DNA of 64,000 bases from UBA1952 sp965200035 (GTDB lineage Bacteria > Bacteroidota > Bacteroidia > Chitinophagales > Chitinophagaceae), in the NCBI GenBank assembly GCA_965200035.1, contig OZ241334.1, positions 2,232,001 to 2,296,000 of the forward strand. The letters run 5' to 3'. The position numbers and the translations under genes are program-made. The notes under the pieces are model-generated. The model had not been told where the DNA came from and ran no database searches. It saw only the letters and a list, made by a program, of their open reading frames with translations. Shown here in pieces: positions 25,372-35,090 of this stretch (position 1 is its first letter; each line of letters starts with the position of its first letter).

Positions 25372-25813
25372 TGCCATTACTTACATTATTTGCCACTACC
25401 TATAATCGAGCAGCAGCATTTCATTGCGCAGCGCGCAGCAGGCATCCGCATAAAGTGACTCATGAAAAATGGACGCCGCTACCGATTGCAGCCAGTACAG
25501 CGTTTCCTTCATCTTTGTATGCTCTTCCTTTCTTATTTTCTTCGAACCGTAAAGGCCACTATTATAGCAGCTTTACGAAGATGCGAGTTGGACAGGACCA
25601 ATTCAAAAGAATAAAATCCATTCCAAAACCTTTAAATGCACTCAATTATCAAGCGAAAAATAGGAGTATCCAAATTACTAGTCTCTAACGCACCCTCGAT
25701 AATTGCTTCAGTTCAAATCTTTTAGCAAGAACCATCTGCAAAATAAGATGAGTTCAATTGGGATCAACTTAATTTGCTTCATTTACTTTAAGATAATCCT
25801 GGGCGCAATTGCC
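25372..25813. other. Gene-poor stretch, possibly with a small ORF
   Basis: 442 nt. The only coding candidate is on the minus strand at 25396-25512: 38 codons starting MKETLYWLQSVAAS, with AAGGAAGAG about 10 nt upstream as a possible ribosome site. The frame extends further upstream as helical, charged sequence, so it could be the tail of a decayed gene (a four-helix-bundle type is possible). The plus-strand frame through here does not look like protein. Confidence 0.35.
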
Positions 25814-25843
25814 CTATTTACAACTGGTTGTAAACAGGGCAAT
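25808..25843 (-). terminator. Strong hairpin covering the end of the lipoprotein gene
   Basis: On the minus strand ATTGCCCTGTTTACAAC and GTTGTAAATAGGGCAAT can pair over 17 positions (one G-U) around CA. The stem includes the last codons and the stop of the gene ending at 25814. No U-tract follows, so it may protect the mRNA 3' end rather than terminate transcription. Confidence 0.6.
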
Positions 25844-26086
25844 AGAATCCTGGCCATATTCAATATAATGGCCCTTACGACTCTCATAGACTAACTTTAT
25901 CCTGTACGTCATGTCGCACACCTGGCTGGTCGATGAATCAGTGCGATAGCGCATGTGCGTATTATAATTCTCAATAGTTTTGACTTCCGTGCATTGCCAG
26001 CACCGCGGATCATCAGAGAACGCGTGTTTAATACAACCAGAGAGTATGATTAAGGATATAAGTAAGGCTACGATAAGATTTTTCAT
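25814..26086 (-). CDS. Small lipoprotein, unknown function
   Basis: 90 residues. The start MKNLIVALLISLIILSGC is a lipoprotein signal with lipobox ILSGC. The mature part of about 72 residues contains a CWQC pair and two more cysteines, suggesting disulfides. No family recognised. It lies alone between the two-component pair and the type IX cargo gene, and its 3' end is embedded in a hairpin. Confidence 0.75.
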   Translation of the reverse strand: MKNLIVALLISLIILSGCIKHAFSDDPRCWQCTEVKTIENYNTHMRYRTDSSTSQVCDMTYRIKLVYESRKGHYIEYGQDSIALFTTSCK

Positions 26087-26211
26087 AAAATTCTATTAGT
26101 TTGTAATTTAAATGACTTAAAACTCGTGATACTAGGAATATTATAATATATTTTTTCAGAAGGTGGTAAGTTTTAGAATTGCTTAAATATCTTCCATTAA
26201 ACGTTTCCTGC

Positions 26212-28818
26212 TTATTGCCATTCGATCCTAACCTGCTGTGTAATGTTGCTATCGTTGAGTTGCATCATATAGATACCAGCAGGAAGCTTGACTGATAAAG
26301 GCACAGGCCTATTGTTTACTTCTGAAGAAGGTATGCTGGTTTGATACAACTTCCGTCCTGCCATGTCGCATATTACAATATTTAGATTGCCGGTTATCAA
26401 ATTCGCAGTACGAATAAAAACCTTGTTGCCAGAAATAGGATTAGGATAGATTACATAATGGGTAGCTGTGCTCTTATTACAACCTGCAATACTGATAATG
26501 TTGGAATAGGTATAACTGCCATCCATATCCAGCATCTTCAGTCGATAATACAACTGTGCAGCTCCGCCTGCCGCCTTATCTGTAAACTGGTAGGTATTCT
26601 TGTGGTTGCTGCTGTTATTTGCAGCAATTATATTCAGCGGCATAAAAGCAACAGCGTCTTCCGAGCGTTCCAGAATAAATTCATGAACGTCTTTTTCATC
26701 TGCAGTAGTCCAGTTGAGCGCCACATCGTTCCCGGTGTGTTGTCCGCTGAACGAGAGCAGTCTAAGGGGCAGGGGAAGGGGCCCGCCTGTACTACCAACA
26801 CCAAAAGGCGAGAAATTGGTGACACCCGCAGCAGATCTTGTATAAGGGTCAAAGCCACCGGCAGCCATAGGGGCGCCGGCATCGTTATGCCATTTACTAC
26901 CATAATAATGCAATAAACCACAGTTAGAATTATCAAAACCGCTTAATTCATCCGCGCCGTTCCATTGTGCCGTAACGGTAGCATTAGAGCCACCGGCTGT
27001 GCCTTCGGTGATCAGCCATGTGCGGCCTACAACTTTGGTTGTAAGGGCTGCGCTGGTAGGGTTATCGCTTGCGTCATAGCTGGAGTACACATTATTGATA
27101 ACCCTGACCTTGAAATTATCCGCCGTGCCCGAAGTATTGTTCAGGTACATCGGCGTATAAGAGGTGGTGCTAATGCCTATCGGGAAAGCGATAGTGCCTA
27201 TACGGCCGCCTGCGCCGATATTATTTTGTATCAGACCGCCTGTACCATTTATAACGACAAACGAATTGATATTGGAGCCGCTGATATTTCCGGTATTGGC
27301 AATCGTCAGGTTATTGCTGCCCAGCAGGAGATAACCGTTGGTCATGGTGAGGGTGCCGCTGACCGTAACAGTGCCGGCCAGTGTCTTACTCCCTGCGCCA
27401 TTCATCTGCAGGCTGGTGTAAGTGAGCGCAGGAATGGTTTGGGCAGCGCCTGCAAAAACAGTTTTGCCGCCCGCGGGGTTGTAGGTACCCGTATTGCTGA
27501 GCGTACCGTATATGTCCAGCACATTGGTAGTGCCGGTGAAAGCAAGCGTAGCTCCGGAGCCGATCGTGATATTATTGGCTACTGCGGTGGCAATATCTAC
27601 CAGCGGGCTGTAAGTGGTGCCGGAGGGGATCGTCACATTGGTGCTGCTTGTTGGTAATGTGCCACAGCTCCAGTTGGCAATATTGGACCAGGCTGTGCTG
27701 CTGCCGCCCAGCCAGGTACCGGGCGATGTAACCGTAAGCGTAGCAGCATTGCTGGTAACAGTAGATGTGCCTGTCACATTCACACGGTATGTATAGCCGT
27801 TCATAGCGGCGGTAGCGCCGGTAATGGTGAGCGTAGCGCCGGTAGCGCCGGAGTAAATGCCGCCGTTAGTGATATTGACGAGGCTGCTGCCCGTATTTTC
27901 CTGCCACTGATAGCTGGTGGCGCCGGTAGCCGTTACAGAAAAAGTAGCGGTGCCGCCTGCACAGATACCGGCATTGGATGGCTGGCCGGTAATGGCGGGC
28001 GGCGCGGTAACTGCAAAGCTGCAGCCAGAGGGTAAAGTAGCTGCGGTAGAATTACTCATAGACCAGTTACTCACATTGTTGATAGCAGCTGTGAGCGTAG
28101 AGATAGAGGAACTGGTACCAGCTCCGGTACAGTTGTATTTTGCTACATCATACTCCAGGAAGCTCCCATCTACTATCATCACAGCATTTACGCCGGTGGT
28201 AAGGCCAGGAGGTATGTGGCTGACATTGGCGCCATAAGGAATGCCACCAGCCTGGATGTCATCCCAGATTGCCCGTGTACTGACACCGCTGGTGCCAACC
28301 GGTACTGTCTGTGAGTTGCAGTGAATGCCGGCAATAAAGGTGGGTGAGGATTGCGTGCCAGTAAAGGCCAGTATCTGATCGCCCGCACCGCTTAAAACCA
28401 TGCCTGTACCCGTGCCACCGTTCCCCCCCGCCGTGGGCGCAGTAGCAGTACCTGCAGATCCGGAAGTAGCCGTTACAGAGGTAATAGATGTGCCTGAAGC
28501 GCCTATTACAATAGTGACTTCCGTAAATTGGGTCATCATCGTGCTTGACGTCCAAGTGAATACGCCATCCGAACTGACTGAGTGCAGGGAAGACATAATA
28601 GGGTCCCAGCCGATATCCGTGAAGTTGATTTGTGTGCCGGACGAGATAGTTCTTAATAATACAAAGGAAAAATTGTTGCCATAGGAACTCGAATTGTACC
28701 CGGTAAAGGCGATATCGCCAGCTACCAGAGTTTGCGCTTGCAGTCGTCCAAGACCTGCAAAAATGATGAAAAAGATAAAGGTCGCTGAGCTCTTTATGAA
28801 GGGTATATTTCTATTCAT
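26212..28818 (-). CDS. Large secreted protein with type IX (Por) sorting domain
   Basis: 868 residues with a signal peptide ending RLQAQ. An N-terminal domain (GDIAFTGYNSS..INFTDIGW) is shared with the protein at 54809. It is followed by an Ig-like repeat (PPAITGQPSNAGICAGGTATFSVTATG..YQWQ), a beta-helix-like part, an FG/fibronectin-like domain (LRLLSFSGQHTGNDVALNWTTADEKDVHEFILERS) and a C-terminal sorting domain (YPNPISGNKVFIRT..LPAGIYMMQLND). Such proteins leave the cell by the type IX system and attach to or act outside the surface. Probable adhesin or surface-layer type protein; no enzymatic motif seen. Confidence 0.88.
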   Translation of the reverse strand: MNRNIPFIKSSATFIFFIIFAGLGRLQAQTLVAGDIAFTGYNSSSYGNNFSFVLLRTISSGTQINFTDIGWDPIMSSLHSVSSDGVFTWTSSTMMTQFTEVTIVIGASGTSITSVTATSGSAGTATAPTAGGNGGTGTGMVLSGAGDQILAFTGTQSSPTFIAGIHCNSQTVPVGTSGVSTRAIWDDIQAGGIPYGANVSHIPPGLTTGVNAVMIVDGSFLEYDVAKYNCTGAGTSSSISTLTAAINNVSNWSMSNSTAATLPSGCSFAVTAPPAITGQPSNAGICAGGTATFSVTATGATSYQWQENTGSSLVNITNGGIYSGATGATLTITGATAAMNGYTYRVNVTGTSTVTSNAATLTVTSPGTWLGGSSTAWSNIANWSCGTLPTSSTNVTIPSGTTYSPLVDIATAVANNITIGSGATLAFTGTTNVLDIYGTLSNTGTYNPAGGKTVFAGAAQTIPALTYTSLQMNGAGSKTLAGTVTVSGTLTMTNGYLLLGSNNLTIANTGNISGSNINSFVVINGTGGLIQNNIGAGGRIGTIAFPIGISTTSYTPMYLNNTSGTADNFKVRVINNVYSSYDASDNPTSAALTTKVVGRTWLITEGTAGGSNATVTAQWNGADELSGFDNSNCGLLHYYGSKWHNDAGAPMAAGGFDPYTRSAAGVTNFSPFGVGSTGGPLPLPLRLLSFSGQHTGNDVALNWTTADEKDVHEFILERSEDAVAFMPLNIIAANNSSNHKNTYQFTDKAAGGAAQLYYRLKMLDMDGSYTYSNIISIAGCNKSTATHYVIYPNPISGNKVFIRTANLITGNLNIVICDMAGRKLYQTSIPSSEVNNRPVPLSVKLPAGIYMMQLNDSNITQQVRIEWQ

Positions 28819-28928
28819 TTGATTGCGGTTTGTTTGGTTAAGTTATTCGCATACCTGCTTTCGAGCATCCTAAAAACAGCTTGGTATTACTGATTTACGA
28901 TCAAGAGGAAGATTGCCGCGATGACAAT

Positions 28929-30872
28929 CTAATTTTTGATAAATGCTGTTGTGCCACGCATTCCGTTTGCGCGTATGATTTGCAGCATATAGGTATCAGC
29001 AGGAAGCACTGCTGTGTTAAGCCGATGTATGTTATTGCTGATCGTACCGGATGCTATCTGTTGGCCGATACTGTTCAGTAAGAGGTAACTACTGCCTTCA
29101 GCACCTTCAATTGTGAAATAGTCGCTTACGGGGTTAGGGTAAAATTTTACTCCGCTAAGTGCGGCAACCGTGCCTATATCCAGTGTATATGATTTGCTAT
29201 AAGTGTCGCTGCCGCAGAGGCCATATACAGTTGCGCTGGTTATATAGTGGCCATTGGCAGCATAAGTGTGCATGGTAGGCGTTATATAGCCGGAGGTTAC
29301 TTTCAGGCGTTGTCCGTCACCAAAATTCCATATCAGGCTGTCTATACCGGTGGAGGTGCCGGTATAAGTAAACTGTACAGTTTTTACCGCGGTAGTAGTG
29401 GAAGTGTAGTTGGCTACCGGCGCAGTGCAGCCGCAGGGGTAGCCGAACTTGGCAATGAAGAAATCAGATCGGCCGCCGCTGTTGCTAATAGACTGCGTGC
29501 TGTTGATGTTGAGCGTAATGTTGAACTCGCCGCCAATGAAAAGGTTACCATTCCTGTCCACCGTATTACAATAGGCAAAGTTGTCTGCGCCAAAAGTGCC
29601 TTTTAAAGAGTCCATGCCAAGAATATTCCCGGCAGCGTCAAAACGGTTGGTATAGATATAATAACCGCAGTTGGGCGCCCCCTGGATGCGATGCGTAGTA
29701 TCCCACCATACGCTGTTGCCGGTGCCGGACAGCAACACCTCGTTATTGCCTTTGAGTACAATGGAATTACCAGCGTCCACAGCAGTACCGCTTGCGCATT
29801 TCAACCAAAGATGGTTGCCGTTAGAGTCTGCTTTCGCAATGAATGGCGTGGTATAAGGTAAGGTCGTACGGTTGTTATAAAAGTTGGCGCCGTTGAAGGA
29901 ATCTCCCAGCTGGCCATCACCCGAGTAGTAAATATTGCCCTGTGCATCGATCTGCGGACGGGAAAACAGGCGGCTTCCAGACTGCGCCAATGTATTCTCC
30001 TTTTTCCAAAGCAGCTGTCCCGCAGCGCTGAAAGCTGCCATAAACATATCATTGACAGCCGGCTGGCCGCCAATAGAAAAAGTACCTGAGTTATTGTACG
30101 GATCGTAGGTCCCGGCCACAATTACCCGCCCTGATTTGCTTTGTGCCATCCGGATGCTAGTGAAGGCCACCTGTGTAGTTTGTATCTGAAGGACCGAATG
30201 GTTGATCATGGCCCCCTGCGCATTGTATTTCACTACGCAGGTAGATGGTGATGGCAATGCCCATCCCCCGCCGCCGGAGACAAGGCCGGCAGGCAACAGC
30301 AATAACCAGGATACCTCGCCGTTCCCTTCCACATGGAGATCATAGGTGTCTGAGTTATTGACCATATAAGTATAGGTACCTGTATCGGATTGCGGCTGGC
30401 GCAACCACTTAAAATTTCCGAGCGTGTCGTATTGTAGCAGAGCAAGGCTTTTAGCGCTGTTGACCGGCGAAGTGGTATCGCTGCTGAAGTTGGTCGGGGG
30501 CAGGTTAAAAGTGGTAACATAGACATGCCCAACCGTATCCGTGGCCACGGCTATCGGCATGTCATTACTGGCTCCGCCAATCACTTTTGTCCAGCGGTAA
30601 GTGCCGTTACAGCTAAAGGAAGTCAGCACTACATCCTTAAAACCATACAGGGTCAGTGAATGACCATCCACACTTGCACCGCCACTGCTTTCCACCAGCC
30701 CGAGCGCATATACATTTCCGTTCCTGTCTGTAGCAATGTCTTTGATCTGTTCATGGGGCTGGCTATTGACTCCATCAAATTGGCATCCGCCACGCTTGCC
30801 CCACTGCCAGGTCTGTGCATTCATGGAGAAGGTTGCAGTCAGGGCAATGGCAATGAGTATGGCTGACTTCAT
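28929..30872 (-). CDS. Secreted PKD-domain protein with type IX sorting domain
   Basis: 647 residues; signal peptide MKSAILIAIALTATFSMNAQ. Residues about 40-480 are a beta-propeller-like string of SBBP-type repeats (DIATDRNGNVYALG, VATDTVGHVYVT, DAQGNIYYSG, VDRNGNLFIGG). A PKD domain follows (SLIWNFGDGQ..HTYAANGHY), then the C-terminal sorting domain (FYPNPVSDYFTIEG..LPADTYMLQI). Secreted surface or matrix protein of unknown ligand. It stands on the same strand downstream of the sensor/regulator pair at 31-34.7 kb. Confidence 0.88.
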   Translation of the reverse strand: MKSAILIAIALTATFSMNAQTWQWGKRGGCQFDGVNSQPHEQIKDIATDRNGNVYALGLVESSGGASVDGHSLTLYGFKDVVLTSFSCNGTYRWTKVIGGASNDMPIAVATDTVGHVYVTTFNLPPTNFSSDTTSPVNSAKSLALLQYDTLGNFKWLRQPQSDTGTYTYMVNNSDTYDLHVEGNGEVSWLLLLPAGLVSGGGGWALPSPSTCVVKYNAQGAMINHSVLQIQTTQVAFTSIRMAQSKSGRVIVAGTYDPYNNSGTFSIGGQPAVNDMFMAAFSAAGQLLWKKENTLAQSGSRLFSRPQIDAQGNIYYSGDGQLGDSFNGANFYNNRTTLPYTTPFIAKADSNGNHLWLKCASGTAVDAGNSIVLKGNNEVLLSGTGNSVWWDTTHRIQGAPNCGYYIYTNRFDAAGNILGMDSLKGTFGADNFAYCNTVDRNGNLFIGGEFNITLNINSTQSISNSGGRSDFFIAKFGYPCGCTAPVANYTSTTTAVKTVQFTYTGTSTGIDSLIWNFGDGQRLKVTSGYITPTMHTYAANGHYITSATVYGLCGSDTYSKSYTLDIGTVAALSGVKFYPNPVSDYFTIEGAEGSSYLLLNSIGQQIASGTISNNIHRLNTAVLPADTYMLQIIRANGMRGTTAFIKN

Positions 30873-31026
30873 AGCAAATCGATTTTTTGAGGTTGGTGCG
30901 GGAATTCGCTGCCGTAAATTGCAGCTTATCCAGCAACTACAAAAGCAGAAATTGCTAAGTGCGCGGTATCTAGTACAGCCTATACCACAGCGGTTTCATA
31001 ACTGCACATTAAAGCCTCCGGATGTG

Positions 31027-31791
31027 CTACCGAAGAGATGTATCGTCTAATCTCTTTAGAAACTCATCTCTTCTACGTTGCGATACAATGATCTCTTTTT
31101 TATCGCTCATAATTACCAATCCACCGCGACCGCGCTGGTATTTTTCTACATGGCTCAGATTAATGAGGTGATGGTGGTGGATCCTCACAAAGCCATGGTC
31201 TCTAAGTATAGCCTCATAGGTGCCCAGTGGCCGACTGATCAGCATTTTGCTCCTATTCGTAAAGTACATGTAGGTATAGCTACCTTCCGCCTCGCACCGG
31301 ATGATCTCGTTAATATCAACATAGACCAGACCATCCAGGACTGGCAGGGCAATCCGCTCATTCAGGGCGGGCTTATGTAAAGACATAATCAGCTTCCTGA
31401 GCTGGGCTGTACTGTTGCTGTCGGCATGCATCACCTTTTTTAAATGATCAATAGTTGCAACCAGCTCGTCAATATCAATGGGCTTGAGGAGGTAATCGAG
31501 TGCGTGGTATTTAATGGCTTTCAGTGCATATTCATCATATGCCGTTACAAAGACGGTCCGGAAGGCAGGCTCTGGCAGCACTTCGAAAAGTTCAAAGCCT
31601 GATGTGCCGGGCATATTTATATCCAGAAACACCAGTGCGGGAGCATGAGCTTCGATTGCCTTCACCGCAGTTGCTACAGAGGAGGCTTCTGCTACCACCT
31701 CAATATCCGGACAATATTTAAGTAAAAAGCTATGCAGGGTATTGCGGCTCTCCTGTTCATCATCCACTATGATTGCGGTTATTTTGTCCAT
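31027..31791 (-). CDS. LytTR-family response regulator
   Basis: 254 residues: receiver with DDE near residue 10, phospho-acceptor D in LVFLDINMPGTSG (about residue 55) and K in DYLLKPIDI, then a LytTR DNA-binding domain (ALPVLDGLVYVDINEIIRCEAEGSYTYM-type start, FVRIHHHHLINLSHVEKY). Its ATG lies 3 nt past the stop of the sensor gene, so the two are co-transcribed. Targets are unknown; the adjacent type IX cargo gene is a candidate. Confidence 0.94.
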   Translation of the reverse strand: MDKITAIIVDDEQESRNTLHSFLLKYCPDIEVVAEASSVATAVKAIEAHAPALVFLDINMPGTSGFELFEVLPEPAFRTVFVTAYDEYALKAIKYHALDYLLKPIDIDELVATIDHLKKVMHADSNSTAQLRKLIMSLHKPALNERIALPVLDGLVYVDINEIIRCEAEGSYTYMYFTNRSKMLISRPLGTYEAILRDHGFVRIHHHHLINLSHVEKYQRGRGGLVIMSDKKEIIVSQRRRDEFLKRLDDTSLR

Positions 31792-31794
31792 AGT

Positions 31795-34680
31795 TCAGGT
31801 ATTAAGTGGGATGATTATCTCAACGATCGTCCCGCGACTTTGTGGTGTTAGTGCCTGTTTGTCCGTAATGGTTACTATAATAGCTGTGCTGTACAATTTA
31901 TTAATGGTCTCTACGCGCCGGCGCGTGATCGACATGCCCATCGACTGATGACTCGCCGGCCGGCGATCCCGGCGGGCCGACTCATTAATGCCAATCCCAT
32001 TATCCTCGATTCGGCAGATAAGGCTGCTATCCTGAAATTTGCAGTTAATTATAAGCATGCCGGATCCGTCATCCAAATAGTGCAGTCCGTGGTTAATAGC
32101 ATTTTCCACATATGGCTGAAAGAGCATGGCAGGTATTTTAGTAGTGGTTGGGTCAACACCATCCGCCAGGATGAGCTCAAAACCAAAGGCATTGGAAAAG
32201 CGCATTTGCTCCAGTTCTATATAGGCTTTGAGCATTGCCAGCTCTTCGGAGAGCGGCAGCCAGTGCTCCTTTGCCAGCGTTAAAGTCTTGCGTATCAGGT
32301 TGGCAAAAGAAACCAGATATCGATTGGCTGCCCGCTCATCATGATGACTGTAAAAGCTTTGTATGGCGTTAAGCGCATTAAACATAAAGTGAGGGTTGAT
32401 CTGCGCACGCATGGATTGCATTTCCAGCTCCGCCAGGCTTTTCTGAAATACGGTTTTCTGCATTTCCGATGCTTTGATCCGTCCGATACGGTACTGGAAT
32501 ATTAACCATACCATACTTGCACCAAACAATAGCACCCAGGTAATAAACCAGGCACGCTGCCAGAAGGGGGGGCTAACAGTGAAGGTAAAAACAGCAGGCT
32601 GCCTACTCCAATAGCCGTTTTTTACCGCAGCCCATACCAGCAGTCTGTAATCCCCGGGCTTCAGACTGCTCAGACTGAGCGATCTAAGTGGAGTATAAAT
32701 TGTATCCGGGCCAGCCCCTTGTAGCAAATACCGGTAAGTGAGATCGCTGCCGCCGGCGAAGGATATTCCGGTATAGTTGATCTGCAGGCTATTGTTTTTA
32801 TAATTCAAGGCAATGCTTTCCGGGTAATTATAAAGAGTATCATTCGTGCTCACAGACACAATATAAGCACGTGGCAATGCGTTAATTATAGTAGGCTGCT
32901 CATCCAGAACAACAATGCCCCCAGGCGTTGCAATATAGGCTTTGCCGCCCCTGAAGGCTACATCGTTCACCCTGCCTGGCGGCAAGCCGTCTGACTGGGA
33001 ATAATGATAGATGCAGAAAGTGGCGGATGCACTCACTGTAACCTTATCTAATCCTGTATTCGTGCAGGCCCAGACAGCTCCATCACTGCCTACCAGCAAC
33101 CTGCGACAGATATTGCTTCCGAGCCCATTGCTTTCGTCTACATGAAGAAGGTTGCTTCCCGACAAAAGGAATATTCCGTTTTTATCCGTGCCTATTGCAA
33201 GCAGATTACCACTTGCAGCAAGGGCAGTGATACGGTTATACCCGAGGGGTTTATACAATTCAAAATGCTGAGCATTATTTCCTCGTAAGGAATACAGGCC
33301 GTTAAGCGTGCCCAGCCAAATGGTGCCTTGCCGGTCCTGTGTAATGGCAGTTGTGGTACTGTCCCACAGCGTGCTTAATAAGCCGTTTTCTTTATTATAG
33401 TATGATGCCCCCGCGTAGTATCCTAAAAGGCAAAAGGAATTGTGCATTGAAGCTGATTTTTGTGCAACGTCCTTCATTGTTTTGTGTAAACGTCCGTTAT
33501 CAATGTTGAGGCCATAGACACCACTATTGTTGCCAAGGATTACCTCATGAGGGTTGAGAAAGTAGGTATAACGGGTGCCTACGCCAGTGCCGGATCGATA
33601 CAATGAAAAACGGGGTCTTGCTCTGCTTTTAATTACGGTAACGGCATCATTATCATAAGCGGCAACAAGTGTGCCGGACGAGTCAACCGCCAAGGCCAAT
33701 ACGTTATCAGATATCAACCCGCCGTCTTTATTGTAGATAACAGGCTTTGTTGCACTCTGCATATAAATCCCGTCATTAATTGTAATGAACCACAAATTGC
33801 CCTCACTATCTTTGAAAGCACGATTAATTGCTTTACCGGGTAATAATATATTGCTTGTGTCAATCAGGCCGGATGACGGTTTGTAGGATAGTAGCCCTTT
33901 CTCGGTACACCACCAGATAGTGCTGTCATCGTGCTTTAGAAAATCATATACATAGAATGGCACAGGTATCTTTTTCCCAGTGACCTGTGTCCCATTAATG
34001 GTATAATCATAGCAGCTTCTGCGCCGTTGGCGATCGTACCCAAACACCCATGCATGGCTATCGATATAAGCGAACGAACGGAAATCGCCTTCTGCAACAC
34101 CTATTTTCCGACCGCTTACAAGCTTCGTGATGTTCCTGCTGTCGATCATATACTCATCCCCGTTTTCCTGAAAGTAGTAACAAACAACTCCGAAAGTCAG
34201 GGCAGGATAATAAAGTGCAATGTGATCCCTGTGGATCACATATATATGCCTTCCGGAAAGACAAAAGTTGCCATCTTTGTTGAAGAACATGTGGGTGTAA
34301 TCGATATGGGTGCTATCCAGTTGCCTGCAAAGCAGATCGTTTGCCGCGGAGTAAACTGTGTTATTAAGAATGTAGCACACTTTATGATTATAGCACACCA
34401 TCCAGCAGCGGTGAAAACGATCTTCACTGAAATTAAAAATTTCATTATCTGGCAGGCCGTCTTTCGAAGTGAAATTTCTGAACTGGTGCCCGTCAAAACA
34501 GCTTACACCAAGATCTGTACAGAACCACATAAATCCCCTGCTATCCTGGAACGTGCTGTATATTGTATTACTAGCCAGTCCGTCACTCGTGCTATAATGT
34601 CTTAACAGTGGTTTCTGTGCCCGTAAACATTGCAGCCCCGCAAGCAACATAGTCAAGAATAATAGAACAATTCTACCCAT
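31795..34680 (-). CDS. Propeller-type sensor histidine kinase (Reg_prop / Y_Y_Y / LytS-like)
   Basis: About 961 residues from the ATG at 34680 (MGRIVLLFLTMLLAGLQC..RAQ, a signal peptide); an ATG seven codons earlier is less suitable. The periplasmic part is a long beta-propeller with Reg_prop motifs (YSTSDGLASNTIYSTFQDSRGFMWF, DRQGTIWLGTLNGLY, GSDGAVWACTNTGLD), then a Y_Y_Y domain ending KPGDYRLLVWA. One transmembrane segment (AWFITWVLLFGASMVWLIF) precedes the kinase with QINPHFMFNALNAIQSF and an ATPase domain. Related sensors detect extracellular glycans or other ligands. It works with the LytTR regulator downstream. Confidence 0.93.
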   Translation of the reverse strand: MGRIVLLFLTMLLAGLQCLRAQKPLLRHYSTSDGLASNTIYSTFQDSRGFMWFCTDLGVSCFDGHQFRNFTSKDGLPDNEIFNFSEDRFHRCWMVCYNHKVCYILNNTVYSAANDLLCRQLDSTHIDYTHMFFNKDGNFCLSGRHIYVIHRDHIALYYPALTFGVVCYYFQENGDEYMIDSRNITKLVSGRKIGVAEGDFRSFAYIDSHAWVFGYDRQRRRSCYDYTINGTQVTGKKIPVPFYVYDFLKHDDSTIWWCTEKGLLSYKPSSGLIDTSNILLPGKAINRAFKDSEGNLWFITINDGIYMQSATKPVIYNKDGGLISDNVLALAVDSSGTLVAAYDNDAVTVIKSRARPRFSLYRSGTGVGTRYTYFLNPHEVILGNNSGVYGLNIDNGRLHKTMKDVAQKSASMHNSFCLLGYYAGASYYNKENGLLSTLWDSTTTAITQDRQGTIWLGTLNGLYSLRGNNAQHFELYKPLGYNRITALAASGNLLAIGTDKNGIFLLSGSNLLHVDESNGLGSNICRRLLVGSDGAVWACTNTGLDKVTVSASATFCIYHYSQSDGLPPGRVNDVAFRGGKAYIATPGGIVVLDEQPTIINALPRAYIVSVSTNDTLYNYPESIALNYKNNSLQINYTGISFAGGSDLTYRYLLQGAGPDTIYTPLRSLSLSSLKPGDYRLLVWAAVKNGYWSRQPAVFTFTVSPPFWQRAWFITWVLLFGASMVWLIFQYRIGRIKASEMQKTVFQKSLAELEMQSMRAQINPHFMFNALNAIQSFYSHHDERAANRYLVSFANLIRKTLTLAKEHWLPLSEELAMLKAYIELEQMRFSNAFGFELILADGVDPTTTKIPAMLFQPYVENAINHGLHYLDDGSGMLIINCKFQDSSLICRIEDNGIGINESARRDRRPASHQSMGMSITRRRVETINKLYSTAIIVTITDKQALTPQSRGTIVEIIIPLNT

Positions 34681-34835
34681 AAAGAAATTACAAAGCAGCA
34701 TATTATGCCATTAATTGAAGTTGAGAACGTGGCCAGTGCTTGGTATCAGGCCGACTCTCCTCCAGTTTAATGAATGATGCAAAGAAAGTGATTAAATCAC
34801 TTTCTACTTTATGCTCATTAGAGCTCTTGTATAAA

Positions 34836-35090
34836 TCAGAAAGGTAATTGGAGGTTGCAGATAGCAGCGATCAGGTTGAGTCTGAGGAAATATTTCTTTC
34901 TGCGATTGCGGTAGGTGTGCTTCACAATCCTGAACACTTTCAGCCGCCGGATATAATGCTCTACTTCAATTCTCTCTGAAGCCAGCGCCCTGTTATGTTC
35001 TTTGGCTGCCTTATCCAGTGGCTTATTCTTCCTTCCTTTTACCGGCAACTCAGCCGCCGCATAGCGCTTCTGCAATCCTTGGTATAAATA
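34836..35090 (-). pseudogene. 3' fragment of an IS5-type transposase
   Basis: About 80 codons matching the C-terminal end of DDE_Tnp_4/IS5-group transposases: YQGLQKRYAAAELPVKG, then ERIEVEHYIRRLKVF and RNRRKKYFLRLNLIAAICN. The frame is blocked upstream near 35100 and no ends of the element were found. It is a relic only. Confidence 0.8.

Noticed and set aside
25353..25688. Plus-strand open frame after the LytTR gene
   Set aside because: The translation is not protein-like, it overlaps the LytTR stop and has no ribosome site.
26965..28240. Several plus-strand open frames within the large type IX cargo gene
   Set aside because: They are reverse readings of low-complexity Gly/Thr/Ser-rich coding sequence and resemble no protein.
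34027..34605. Plus-strand open frame opposite the propeller sensor kinase
   Set aside because: It has no start context and no recognisable domains; the minus-strand sensor is well supported over the whole interval.
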